Positions 1 to 10,108 of a stretch of 64,000 nt of DNA are shown piece by piece (position 1 is the stretch's first letter; each line of letters starts with the position of its first letter). This stretch comes from Piper betle (Eukaryota; Streptophyta; Magnoliopsida; Piperales; Piperaceae): the NCBI GenBank assembly GCA_033002965.1, contig JAURVB010000001.1, positions 264,310-328,309 on the forward strand, read 5' to 3'. Position numbers and translations under genes: made by a program. Under the pieces are notes generated by a model that saw nothing but the letters and a program-made list of their open reading frames with translations, ran no database searches and was not told the origin of the DNA.

Positions 1-158
1 TTTTATATATTGTCATATGCTATCAGAACATGTTTTATTTTTATGATTTATAAATTCTCGACTTATTTGCAGTATTACAATTAATGTTCTGGAATGTTAT
101 GTTTACAAAAAATTATATTTTTAATTAACACCCGGGCCAGTTCAGGTGGGTCATTACA
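1..158 (+). mobile_element. 3' end of a G1b-type LTR, cut by the window edge
   Basis: The stretch matches the last ~150 bases of the G1b LTR near 18690-18832: the same run from 'atgtttta...tatgatt' through 'tgttctggaatgttaygtttaca' to 'caccygg...gttcrggygggtc'. It ends in CATTACA at 158, the usual LTR terminus. What follows is not LTR-like and leads into the 3' side of the Copia element. Only the terminal part is in the window, so neither the start nor the TSD can be seen. Confidence 0.7.
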
Positions 159-273
159 GCTTTCATTTGTTAAGTATTGCCTTCCATGTATTACAATTTA
201 AAACACTCTTAAGAAGCTTACAATGTGGTTTAAACTTAATGAATAAGCCCACAATATTTATTCTGTTCGAAAC

Positions 274-328
<55 letters not shown>

Positions 329-431
329 CACCAACTTTATTTTCTCTAATATAATGTGTAAACTCATAATAAAAAGACAAAAAATTAGTAGAGTTTCAAA
401 AAATAATATGCTATATACTTAACATCACATA
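159..431 (-). mobile_element. Copia 3' flank, possible degraded 3' LTR
   Basis: This AT-rich stretch follows the Copia pol stop codon on the minus strand. It contains the 14-base string AATGAATAAGCCCA at 238-251, which recurs at 45604-45617 in the 5' leader of the same element. That is weak support for LTR or leader relatedness at the two ends. I cannot see a polypurine tract or a clean LTR start, so the LTR assignment is only a suggestion. Confidence 0.3.
278..330. repeat. (TA)n then (CA)n microsatellite
   Basis: About twenty TA dinucleotides run into a short CA tract. The repeat lies beyond the Copia pol stop codon, in what should be its 3' untranslated or LTR region. Confidence 0.9.
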
Positions 432-567
432 TCAAACTTGAAATTCAACAAGTCTCATGCAGCCTACGTGATCGTTAAACATCTTTGATGACATGCCTTT
501 CATCAAAGGATCTATTATCATCAATTCAGTGCTAATGTGTTCAACGAGCACTTCATTTACTTAAATG
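432..567 (-). pseudogene. Ty1/Copia pol, C-terminal end with stop codon
   Basis: Read on the minus strand, the frame gives a peptide ending in the typical Copia polyprotein tail: 'EHISTELMIIDPL' followed by 'KGMSSKMFNDHV', then a TGA at 434-432. In intact plant Copia elements the same tail (…ADPLTKGLP…FxxHV…) closes the RNase H domain. The stretch directly upstream in this frame lies on the far side of the G2 LTR at 573-4549, where RNase H continues. This is the 3'-most coding piece of the shattered Copia element and is not functional alone. Confidence 0.85.
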
Positions 568-572
568 CACTA

Positions 573-3500
573 TGTAAACCCAGGCCGTTCGCCTTCGGAT
601 ATTACCTGAATCGGGATAATAGGATCCAACCCTTATCATAGTTTGTGTATGGTATAGTCTAAGTTACTAGCCTTAGCCTCCTTCAGTGTTCGATATGCCT
701 ATTTGGATGATGCTCGCTTGACTTTTTCATGTTTGCTCCATTCGTGTCGTATATAGTTAGGTATTAGGACCGTGTCCCTCGCTTTTCTTTTTGTGTGCTT
801 GCCATGTGTTTGATAACCTTTTTAGACCATCCTAACCCCTCTTTGGAACCTATAGTGTAATTCTTGAGGTGCCCGATCGCTTTAGGGTAAAAGTACTAAG
901 ATTTTGGGTTTTGGGATTACCCAACTTATACATCTTTATCTAATCCAACCCATACCTTTTTAGGTATGACACCCATACCTATGACATCACCAAACCAATC
1001 CATACCTCCTTATGCAACCCATACCTCTATGATGTCACCAAGCCAACCCATACCTCTTTACCCATCCCATGCCTCTTTATGTATGGCACCCATACCATAC
1101 CTATGACATAACTAAGCCAACCACCCATTTCTATACAATCCATCCCTTCCCTCACCTTTTCACCATTTCTCCTTCCCTCACCTCCAACAAACTTCTTCTC
1201 TTTTCCTTCGTTTTCTTCATTCTCCTAGGAGCTTCAATCACCCTCCTCCACATTTCTAACCTCCTAGGGTGGTAGGTTTTGAGGTTGGATGCCCTAAAAG
1301 ACCTCCCCTTAGTCTTCCCTCTTTAATTTCAGGTATGCCACCTCTATTGCTCATTGTATGATGTTTATCTCTTGCACGTTTCTGTTTTTTCATTTTTTTA
1401 CATTTTTAGAATGTATATCTTCATGTTAGGAGTATTTTGAACACTTATGTACCATATGTGGCTATGTAAATAAATAGATATGATTTTTATAATGTACATA
1501 GTCACTAATCTAAACTATTTCGGTATAAAAATCAAATCTTGTTACTCTGATGTTAAATTTTCACAATTCTTGTTTTTTTACACTCATAATATGTATATCT
1601 ACAACTTTTGTGTTGGGTATTTTACCTGACATGACCTAGAATGTGCATGTATGAGGGAAAAAAATTGAGGAAATGTGAGATCCCTCAACTTAGTCACAGA
1701 TCTATTGGGGTATGATCCTGTTTATAAGTGGGAATGAACTATATATCTAAAACTTAGTTAACCATTTTTGAAGAAATGACTTAGCCCATTGCGTTGCATT
1801 TTGGGCTAGGGTGTTACAAGTGATATCAGAGCTTCCTGGTTCTGTATTAGATTGTCGGTTGGACTAGGGATGTTGGCTAGGTCCTCCTATTTATAAGTGA
1901 GAATGGACTATAGTTATAAAACTTGGTTAACCAATTTTGAAGAGATGACTTAGCCCATTACATTTCACTTTGGTTGGGTCGTTATAGGAAAGGTGGAAAC
2001 TTTCACCATTATGGTGACATAAGCGCCCCTTTCTCCAATTTTAACTCTCTGGCGCTGTACGATATGTTGTTTCACAACATACCATGTTGTTCATAATGAG
2101 TTTAGGAGTTCTTGGTAAAATGTTAAGTCTAATCTAACTACTAAATAATCATGAACATCACTCATAAGTATCCCTTATATTTCCTGTGTTGTTTATGACT
2201 ATGAGCATGAATTGTGATTGTGTTATATGTTAAGTTACAAATTTTAAGCTAATAAAATCTGGTGAAAACCCTAATTTGTTTACTCCGATTGTAAAATAAC
2301 TTAAAATAGGTTGATTGTATTGGAAGTAGAACTTGGTCCACACCTTACCATATGTCTTAGTAAGACTGTGACCAATTTTAGGGCCCTTTGGGTAGGTTCC
2401 CAATTTTATTTGTCAATTTCCAAATTGTTAGGGTCTAGATAGCTCTAGAAATAGCCCATCCAGTAACCCAAATTTTAAAATCCACTTAGGCCTATTTAAA
2501 AAGTAAATTGGGCCTAACTCTTACTGGGCACAAGCTCCATGTGTTAGCTAACTAGGGCCATTAACCCAAGCCCATGCAAAGTTCTCCAGCCAATGAACGA
2601 ATAGTTACAAAATTGGTGTGCCTCCAAGGAACACTATTCTAGCATTTTAGGGCCGAACTTAATGGGCCTTGTTCTCCTTTATTGGCCCATGGGCCAGCCA
2701 TGGTGGAGTTTACCTATAAACTTTAGAGTGTAAGGGCCAACCCATCAAAATTTCACCCTATTTAAACATTGTTAGGCCAGTCTGAAAAATCGTCTTGCAA
2801 ACCCATTCGATTAAAAACCCTAAAATTGATTAAAGCCACTAAGTGAGCATGAAACCAAAACCTTAATTAAGTTACCTAATATAATTTAACACTTCACTTA
2901 GGGCCTAATTAAGATAATTAAGGATGTTATGATGAGTTGTGTGGAGGCTTTGCCTCATTTTACGTGCCAATGTGACCCAATTCTTATTCAATTCCATCTC
3001 TATGCAAGGTATCGCGGGTGAGCTCACCAACTAGAATACAAAGCTCTACTCATCCAGATCTATAGGACTTTCCCTTTGCTTCATCTCTAGTTGATTCCCT
3101 GCATGTCAAATTTAATTGCATTTTAGACGTAGGACAGTATTAGTGGTGTTTTATCAGATCCCTCCAATGTCAGGTCATTTAGCCGTGTTTTTTACACGTG
3201 TTTAATAAAAGTCCACGGTTGAGACCCCTTGATGGTTTTCGAAAGATAAGATCCAAAAACTAAGTATTAAATCCTCTCCCAAGCTGCTATGTATAAATAT
3301 AAGGGTTTACAGCTTTTACAATTAAGAGTGTGTATAGAATGTGTGGACCACACTAGTACTCCTTCAAACCTTGAGGTAGTGCAGAGTATGAGGGTATTGC
3401 GTAACACAACACATTTTTGGAATTTATGGCACTAATTTAACTATTCCTTTTGCCACTCAAGTACTGTGGCGGGTGTAATATGGAGGATGTGAAGGCGTAA

Positions 3501-4549
3501 GCATTGTATGTATGAATATGAATATTAGTCATGCACGTGCACTGGTACTGGTTTAAATAGTTTGTTTACCACCTAGTGTGAGGAATAGCCATTTGCCACT
3601 TGCTATTTTATTGGTAGTTATTCAGACCAGTAATCAAATTTATTTTATTCTTAACATGGTTTTCTATTATATATAGGTGAGGTTCCTTAGCATTAGCTGA
3701 CCGAGGTGGATGGACTATGTATTTTGTGGATGACTATATGACTGGCATGTGCCTAACTATGTGAACCATGTATGATTCAGATGTATGCCATGATGGTTGT
3801 GCTAAGCATGTTTTATCATTATATTATTATATTATTACTGTGGAACTGTAACATTTTCAGGCAAGGTTAGCCATCATTTGCAGGGTACATAAGCCCCAGA
3901 GCCATTGAACATGACGAGGAGTTAAGTCGGGTATTTGAAAAGTATTTGGCTGCAATTGTTTATGTGTTAGAGTAATGTGGGTGGATGAGCTTACAGTTCA
4001 TACCACTTGAAGACCCACTTGAAGTTTGGGTATTTGGGTTTGATGCCCTGATACTCTATGATGGTGCATAATTCACTAACGCTTTAATTATTGCTCACAT
4101 AAGGTATGCGAAACAGGTAACCATGACCATTGTTTAGTACTTGCATCATCTTCTATACATAATAAGAAGACCTAAGCCAATCACCTGAATTAAGTTGTAA
4201 GAATATGATGTATGCAACAACATGTAACCTCAAACTGTAGTAGGGGTGTGCTCCTTTTATAGTTGGGAGTGATCATCGCATTTTTAAAGTTACTTTCATA
4301 GTCATAGGGGAGGTTCTGTCTCCATATGGCTAGGGGTGTTCATTTAGGATTCCTTTAAGTATATGATCCACCTTTGTAGAACGAACTCTACACACATTCT
4401 TTGAAAACCAAGCCTGGTGTCCATCTTAAGAGTCCACTGAGGGTTGAGCTCCGCTTCCATAAAGTCTATGCGCGATGGCCTAAAGAGAAGCTTCCAAATT
4501 ATAATATCACGATTTGGTCCGTCCCTTTGAGCAGAATTGGGGTGTTACA
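573..4549 (+). mobile_element. G2 solo LTR (copy A) inside Copia RNase H
   Basis: The 3977-bp unit starts TGTAAACCC and ends GGGGTGTTACA. It aligns over its length with the G2 LTRs at 25414-28392 and 38168-42136: 'ccttagcctccttcagygytcg' near the start, a CCATACC-rich array, and 'agtccactgagggttgagctccgc' near the end. No primer-binding site follows and no polypurine tract precedes, so it is a solo LTR. It separates Copia RNase H (4555 on) from the pol C-terminus (567 down). The candidate TSD is imperfect: CACTA (568-572) against CGCTC (4550-4554), which fits an old insertion. Such LTRs are left when the two LTRs of an element recombine. No coding sequence was found inside it. Confidence 0.85.
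955..1115 (+). repeat. Degenerate CCATACC minisatellite in G2 LTR A
   Basis: Repeated 'cccatacctnttaggtatgacaccc'-like units lie upstream of a degenerate TATA-like 'ctatacaatcc' near 1130. This is the diverged version of the cleaner 23-bp palindromic arrays in G2 LTRs B and C. Confidence 0.7.
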
Positions 4550-4554
4550 CGCTC

Positions 4555-4910
4555 TCTAACCACTACATACTTAATATTGATGTGTTTACTTCGACTTCCA
4601 CTTTTATTATTTTTAGTGAAGAACATAACAGCTAGAGTATCACAATACATCTTCAATGGCCATCAGATAGAGTCAACAACTCGAAGCCCAGACATGAAAC
4701 TCTGCAACCAAATAGCATGTGATATAGCCTCAAAACACAAGACAAATTCAGCTTCCACAGTAGAAGTGGCAACTAAAGTCTCCTTAATACTTCTCCATGA
4801 TACAATTCCGTTAGCAAGCATGAAGATGTATTAAGATGTTGATTTACAAGAATCAATGCAGCTAGCATAATCCAAATCTGAGTATCCAATGATTACCATA
4901 AAGGTGCCTC
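4555..4910 (-). pseudogene. Ty1/Copia RNase H domain fragment
   Basis: One minus-strand frame reads as Copia RNase H. From high to low coordinate it gives 'GYSDLDYASCID', 'KSTS', 'VSWRSIKETLVATST', 'EAEFV', 'KMYCDTLAVMFFTKN' and 'SGSRSKHINIKY', matching the familiar plant order GYSDADWAG…KSTSGY…SWKSKKQ…STxEAE…DNxxA…RSKHI. In-frame stops interrupt it, for example after KSTS. Upstream coding continues beyond the G1 LTR at 4916-7250; downstream coding continues beyond the G2 LTR at 573-4549. It is inactive. Confidence 0.88.
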
Positions 4911-4940
4911 ATAACTGTCAAGACATGGAAAAAAAATCAT

Positions 4941-4976
4941 GATAATAATAATAATAATAATAATAATAGTAATAAA
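4941..4976 (+). repeat. (AAT)n microsatellite near G1 LTR start
   Basis: An ATA/AAT triplet run lies about 25 bp inside the LTR. Similar runs occupy the same place in the G1 LTRs starting at 10109 and 30043, with different lengths, so it is a family feature. Confidence 0.85.
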
Positions 4977-5224
4977 TATGATCGTCGCGGTGGGATCGAA
5001 TGTTGGAAATTTTATTTTTTTCCATACAAATTATTTACCGTCAATCGGTTAACTGTGAATTACCCGGCTAAGTAAAAAGTATTTTAACCGGTTAATTATT
5101 GTTTAATCGGTCAAGTGGAATTAAACCGTTTAAACAATAAAGTGAATCATATCGATTACCCAGTTACTTGATTAAGTGAAATACGGGCGAAGTAAGTTTT
5201 CACAAACCCTAGCCTTCATGACAT

Positions 5225-5232
5225 TATATAAA
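5225..5232 (+). promoter_or_regulatory. TATA box of G1 LTR copy 1
   Basis: TATATAAA is followed by a purine stretch, the 'agacgccggcttcctccttcgctcgg' region and a possible 5' splice site GGTAATT. G1 LTR copy 3 has TATAAAA in the same place (30405-30411); copy 2 has the mutated TGTAAAA. I infer that this is the LTR promoter. Confidence 0.6.
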
Positions 5233-6570
5233 GAGAAGGGGAGGGTGTCATCCACATAATTTCTCTTCAGATAGACGCCGGCTTCCTCCTTCGCTCGGGT
5301 AATTCATCTTCCTTTCCTCTTCTTAGTTGCATAAATACACTTGCTCAAATGGATAATAAGCATGTTTAGATAATAAGCATGATAAACATAAAATAAAAAT
5401 CTGAAATCAATGAAGAGAAGGGGAACACTAGGAGGTCGTCATGATGTTTTGCAGCAGCAACAACGCCATCTTCCATCCTTGTGAGTTGGGTTGACGTGCT
5501 GGAAGTAGGGAGTGCTCCCGGCGGTGCTGCTGGCCAGACGGAGTTGCCTTGGGTGGCCGAGTCAGACCGTTGAGGAGGGATGCAAATCAGGAACGTGAAG
5601 GGAGACCAGGTTGGTGTTGCCATGGGTGGTGTTGCTGGCCAGACGTGGATCTGCCATGGAAAGTGCAGACTGGTCGTCACTTGGGGTGGTGCTGGTCGCC
5701 ACCTTGATGGTGTAGGACATGGTCGCCATGGCTGCTGGTCGGCCACCATGAATGGTGAAATTAAGGTCCCCATGTAGGGTGTAGTACGAGTACCATGAGA
5801 TAGCAGCGGATAAAGATTGGATCTTTGGGGTTTTCCAATCGGATCAGTGGGGTAAATAGAAGATAGGGTTTGAAATTGGGTGGAAGGAAAAGAAGACATG
5901 CTGGTTTTGGGTGCAAAGAAGAAGAAGGTATGGGAAAGAGAAGGACGTCGGGGAAGAAGAATGGCAGTTTTGTAAATATGGGATGACTCGATACGGTCGA
6001 GTTAAAAATAAATTACAAATAACTGTACTAGTGACATCCTTAAATTAGGATAATACAAATCAGTTAAAGAATATACTAATACTAGTAATTAAGTATTGAG
6101 TATGGTTAATAATTAAATTATTAACTGGTAAATGAAGGTTTTATTTGGGATATTTAATTGGAAATGTGAAAAAAAGGACTTAATCGATTATATCACATTG
6201 ATAATAAATTAACATTGGACTTACTGGAAAATAAATAATTAATGAAGTCTCGCATGATATATTTTATATCTCCAAAATGGATAGTTATACTAGTCATGTA
6301 CTTGCATGTAGGTTCATGCAAATAAAATTATACTAATGTATAATTTTATGCCCTCATTCAGATTAGGGTTAGCAGATTACAGTCAGACGAATCTCAAGTC
6401 AGGTACGTATAATAGGTAGAACATCGTACTTTCCTTATTGGTAGCCTAGGTCTGCTTGAGCCCAGATTCGACCATCATGCACCAAGTGCAACCGGGGTCA
6501 AAGAATTGACTCAGTCCGACACGGGGTCGCATTATGTGCATAAATTATGTAATGCATCGACATTCTTTTG

Positions 6571-6860
6571 GAGTAGTAATAGCCGCCCCATAAAAAGGCT
6601 ACGGCCGGGGTGAGCGAGCACATCGATTCCTTCATCGCACTGGAGTGCAGTGATAGCCTCCCCATAAAAAGGCTACGGCCGGGGTGTGTGAGGCACTGAC
6701 ATTAGAATTGGTAGTGAGAGCTTCCCCACAAGAAGGGTGTACCAATCACCTGAGTGCAGTGATAGCTTCCCCACAAAAAGGCTATGGCCGGGGTGTGTGA
6801 GGCACTGGCACTGGAGATGGTAGTGGTAGCCTCCCTACAAAAGGGCTACGGCCGGGGTGT
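6571..6860 (+). repeat. Hairpin minisatellite in G1 LTR copy 1
   Basis: Four main units of ~62 bp each contain TAGCC, then a C-rich/A-rich loop, then GGCTA followed by CGGCCGGGG. One alternate ~47-bp unit reads 'gagcttccccacaa…'. The arms TAGCC and GGCTA are reverse complements, and the CCCC and GGGG runs can also pair. Copy number differs from the other two G1 LTRs. Confidence 0.85.
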
Positions 6861-7255
6861 GCGGATCACAGCGGATACCTCCTCCGCATTGTTTTGGAGT
6901 ATAGCGGAATCACTCCACTGCATATTAAAATGAACATTGGGAAATAGTGGAATGTACTTGACTTGTTTTATCTATTATACTACTTAGTGTTGTAATCACT
7001 AACACGGAATTTCCTCTGCAGGTGTGCAAATACGAAATTAGCTGATTGACAACCAGAGCATGGAGCAAAATAAATATGGGGACTCGCTTTTTTATTTATT
7101 TGAGAAATAAGTGTGGCTACTGGAAAACGGTCCAAGACTGTGGGATCTTTATATATGTTTTTGTTAGAAATGCTAGACATATTTGCTAAATTGTGAGTAA
7201 CACCTAGCCAGCTAGGCCCACAATATTGTGAAAAATGGCGGGTCGTTACAATAAC

Positions 7256-8300
7256 TTTCTTTACAGCTCTCCAATGTTCAATATCAGGATTACTTTGATA
7301 TTGCCCCAAAATTTGAAGAGCAAATGCAATGTCTTGTCTTGTCCATACATGTGCACACATAAGGCTTCCAGCAGCTAAAGCATATGAAATGTTTTTCATT
7401 TGTTCCCTCTCAATATCATTTTTTGGACATTGACCCAAATTAAAATTATCTTCTTTTACTATGGGAGCTACTGAAGATGTACAATTACTCATTTGAAATT
7501 TCTTGAGAACCTTATTGATATAGGCCTTCTGAGATAAAACTAAGACACCTTGAGTTCTATCTCTATGAATCTTAATGTCAATGACGTAAGACCCTTCACC
7601 CATATCCTTCATATCAAAAAATTTCGGAGAGACTTTTTCACTTTATGTAACTTTCTCATATCATTAGTTGCAAGTAATATATCATCGATATATATAACAC
7701 GAAAAATAATCTTTCACTCACTAATGTTGTGGTATATACATTGATCCTTAATGTTCTCAACATAACCAAATGAAGAGATTACATTATGGGATTTAAAATC
7801 CCATAGATGGGAAGCTTGTTTGAGTCCATATATCGATTTCTTAAGCTTACAAACAAGACGCTCACCATCACTTTAAGAAAATGTCTTAGGTTATTTCATA
7901 CTAGACTCTTCCACTAGATCTCCATTGAAGAAATCTTTTTTTACATACATCGATGTAATTTAAAATTGAAATGCGTTACTAGTGTCACAATTATACAAAA
8001 GTGATCTTTCTTTAAAATGGGAGAAAGAGTCTCTCTATAATCAATTCCTTCTTTTTGTATGAATCCTTTGGCCACAAGTCTTGCCTTTTATCGTTCAATA
8101 TTGCCTAATGAGTCTTTCTTAGTTTTAAAGACTTAACAACCAATAGCCTTATCCTATTAGTCAACCTAACAAGAACCCAGACTTGGTTTGCAACCAAAGA
8201 ATCTATCTCATCTTTCACGGTTTTGTGGCATAATTTTGAATTATTACTGTCTATCGCTTGTGAAAATGTATCAGGGTCATTTTCTTCTCCATTATTTTAC
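7256..8300 (-). pseudogene. Ty1/Copia reverse transcriptase, decayed
   Basis: The minus strand encodes a broken Copia reverse transcriptase. The catalytic box YIDD followed by ILLA is encoded at 7692-7681 downward, corresponding to YVDDILLA in intact elements. Downstream come 'MKDMGEGSYVIDIKI', 'QKAYINKVLKKFQM', 'CIVPI'-type linker residues (here SSVAPIVK) and 'SLMCAHVWTRQDIAFAL', in the usual family order. The longest open stretch is 6980-7612, but its last part (7250 down to 6980) is read-through into the G1 LTR and is not pol. Stops and frameshifts break the N-terminal half (7700-8300). The G1 LTR at 4916-7250 cuts the domain after 'HWRAVKKVI'. Confidence 0.88.
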
Positions 8301-8589
8301 TTAGTTTCTTGTAGGTAAACAACAAAATCTTAAATATTATTGGTTTTCTCAATCAAGTTGATCTCCTTAATGGTTCGTCAACGTTTTGTTGTGGAGGTGG
8401 CTGATCAACCGATTGCCCAACAACTTCAAGTTATTGATTTTCCTCATGAGTAATTTGTTCTACTTGAGTATCTCTAGCCTGATGCAGCTCTCTATTAGCT
8501 ACTTGTTCAACATTCACTCAATTAGGATGTATGTCACTAACAATAAGTGGTCTATTTCCCAATCTAGGGGTACTTTTAGTATGATCATC

Positions 8590-9480
8590 ATCAAAAGCTA
8601 GGTTTCGAAATTGATCACTCCCACTAATCACATCATTCTCAAGAAATTTTGCATTTCTTAATTCCGCAAATATAGTGACAATAGATGAAGAATAAAACCT
8701 ATAACCTTTGGAATTTTTGGTATAACCAATGAAATACCCACTAATAGTCTCCTCTCTTAAGGGTTATAAGCCCTAACTTCAATTGGACAACCCCAAATAC
8801 AAATATGTTTCAAACTCGCTTTCTAACTTATTAATAACTTAAATTGGGTTTTACAAACAACAAAACAAGGAACCCACTTTAATATATACGCTGCAATCGT
8901 AAGGGCTTCCTTTCATAATAAATGAGGAAGTTTGGAGTTGTTAAGCATACTCCTCACCATGTCAAACAGAGTCCTATTTCTTCATTCTCCTACACAATTT
9001 TGATCTTGTGAGGCAAACATAGCATATTATGCAATAATATCGTGTTCTTGAAAAAATTTCGTAAATGGACGAGGTGTTTGTCCACCATCAATATACGTAC
9101 CATAAAATTCTCCACTTCGATCTAATCTCACGATTTTAATTTGTTTACCGTATTGTTTCTCTACTTCCACTTTAAAACTTTTAAAAACATCTAATGCTTT
9201 GTACTTATTATCAAGCATGTAGAGATACATGTATAATGAATAATCATTCATAAATTAGGTGAAGTATTTCTGACCATATGAAACCATATAATGACAACAT
9301 ATATCTGTATGTATGATTTCTAATATCTTAGAACTCTTCCTAGCACGTTTCTTAGACATATTGGTCTACTTTTCCTTAATGAAGTCCACACAAGTATCAA
9401 AATCTATAAAATTAAGAGTTTTAAGCACTCTATCATTTATAAGTCTTTTAATTCTTTCGATTGAGATATGTACCAATTTT
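8590..9480 (-). pseudogene. Ty1/Copia integrase, decayed
   Basis: The minus-strand frames carry recognisable Copia integrase core: 'SYGQKYF', 'MNDYSLYMYLYMLDNK', 'DRSGEFYGTY', 'GQTPRPFTKFFQEHDI', 'RNRTLFDMVRSMLNNS' and 'LPHLLWKEALTIAAYILK'. Intact elements read YTLFIDD(F/Y)SRY…SDRGGEY…ExxNRTLLDMVRSM…LPxxLWGEAL. The second aspartate region and the Glu before NRT are recognisable, though a stop lies just before RNRT. The domain lies between protease (higher coordinates) and reverse transcriptase, the standard Copia order (integrase before RT), which separates it from the gypsy element elsewhere in the window. Confidence 0.87.
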
Positions 9481-9499
9481 TGGTGCCACAGTATGGAGG

Positions 9500-10103
9500 A
9501 GTTTCATTCATAACACAACGCTTTATACTAGTTGTACCAAGCATAGCCATTTGGTTATAAGGGACATCATCTTACAAGTGGATTTGAAATGAACCTTGAT
9601 TCATAATAAAATTTACCATAACAATAGAGTTATATAGCATACTAAAAGTGTTTTGAGAAAAGTTAAATGAAAAACCCAGAGGTACACGTCTCGGAATGAA
9701 AATTAAGTTTTTGGGTAAAAGCTAAGAATATAAAAGATCTTTTCTAAATTAAGTACAAAGCACCAAAACTTAAAATAAGTCTACATGTCAAATAGCTTCT
9801 ACATGTGAATGTATCTAGTTGCTAGAATAGATGCCTTGTTCACTTTTCATCAGTTTCCTTTGGTGAAAGAAACTATATGGTATTCAAAATATAGATTGTA
9901 GAACTAGAATCAATATACTAAGAGTCATGACAATAATCAACCATATTATATTCATAACAGACAAATGAGATGAGATTACCATTCTTTTCAAGCCATGTCT
10001 TGCGCTTAGGACAATATTTCCTTATATGTCCTTTCTTTTTACAGAAGGAACATTTAACATCTTGCTTGCCATTAAAATGGATAGGTCTTATGCATTTACT
10101 TTT
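9500..10103 (-). pseudogene. Ty1/Copia gag zinc knuckle and protease remnant
   Basis: At 10052-10009 on the minus strand a CCHC zinc knuckle is intact: CSFCKKKGHIRKYCPKRK fits C-x2-C-x4-H-x4-C. It is followed by 'TWLEKNG' and, after stops, by a protease-like 'YIDSSSTIYILNT', where an active Copia protease has WxIDSGAT(x)H. Further downstream, scattered residues fit the 'LISL…GYYFKF' region of intact elements but are too degraded to delimit. The piece begins at the TSD of the G1 LTR at 10109-12807, beyond which gag continues. Confidence 0.8.
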
Positions 10104-10108
10104 ATATG

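Larger units (their letters stand above)
4916..7250 (+). mobile_element. G1 solo LTR (copy 1), TSD ATAAC
   Basis: The 2335-bp unit starts TGTCAAGACA and ends GCGGGTCGTTACA. Perfect 5-bp TSDs ATAAC lie at 4911-4915 and 7251-7255, and the Copia pol frame resumes exactly across it. The order of parts is: AAT microsatellite ~25 bp from the start, TATA box, GC-rich G-strand-heavy block (about 5440-5960), AT-rich block, 'cctaggtctgcttgagcccag' block, hairpin minisatellite (6571-6860) and conserved tail. The same order is seen in the G1 LTRs at 10109 and 30043. No primer-binding site follows, so it is solo. Confidence 0.95.

Noticed and set aside
1069..1275. 68-codon open frame with a hydrophobic end
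   Set aside because: Lies in the promoter region of the G2 LTR; the counterpart in LTR C (38775-38963) starts elsewhere and the peptides diverge as non-coding DNA does.
4514..4834. 106-codon plus-strand open frame
   Set aside because: Antisense shadow of the Copia RNase H, and its first bases are G2 LTR.
5366..5899. 177-codon minus-strand open frame in G1 LTR
   Set aside because: Lies in the GC-rich LTR block, overlaps an open frame on the other strand, is not kept open in the other G1 LTRs and has no recognisable domain.
6571..6860. CRISPR-like array (repeats with spacers)
   Set aside because: The units are contiguous and similar throughout, with no unique spacers, in an LTR of a plant retrotransposon.
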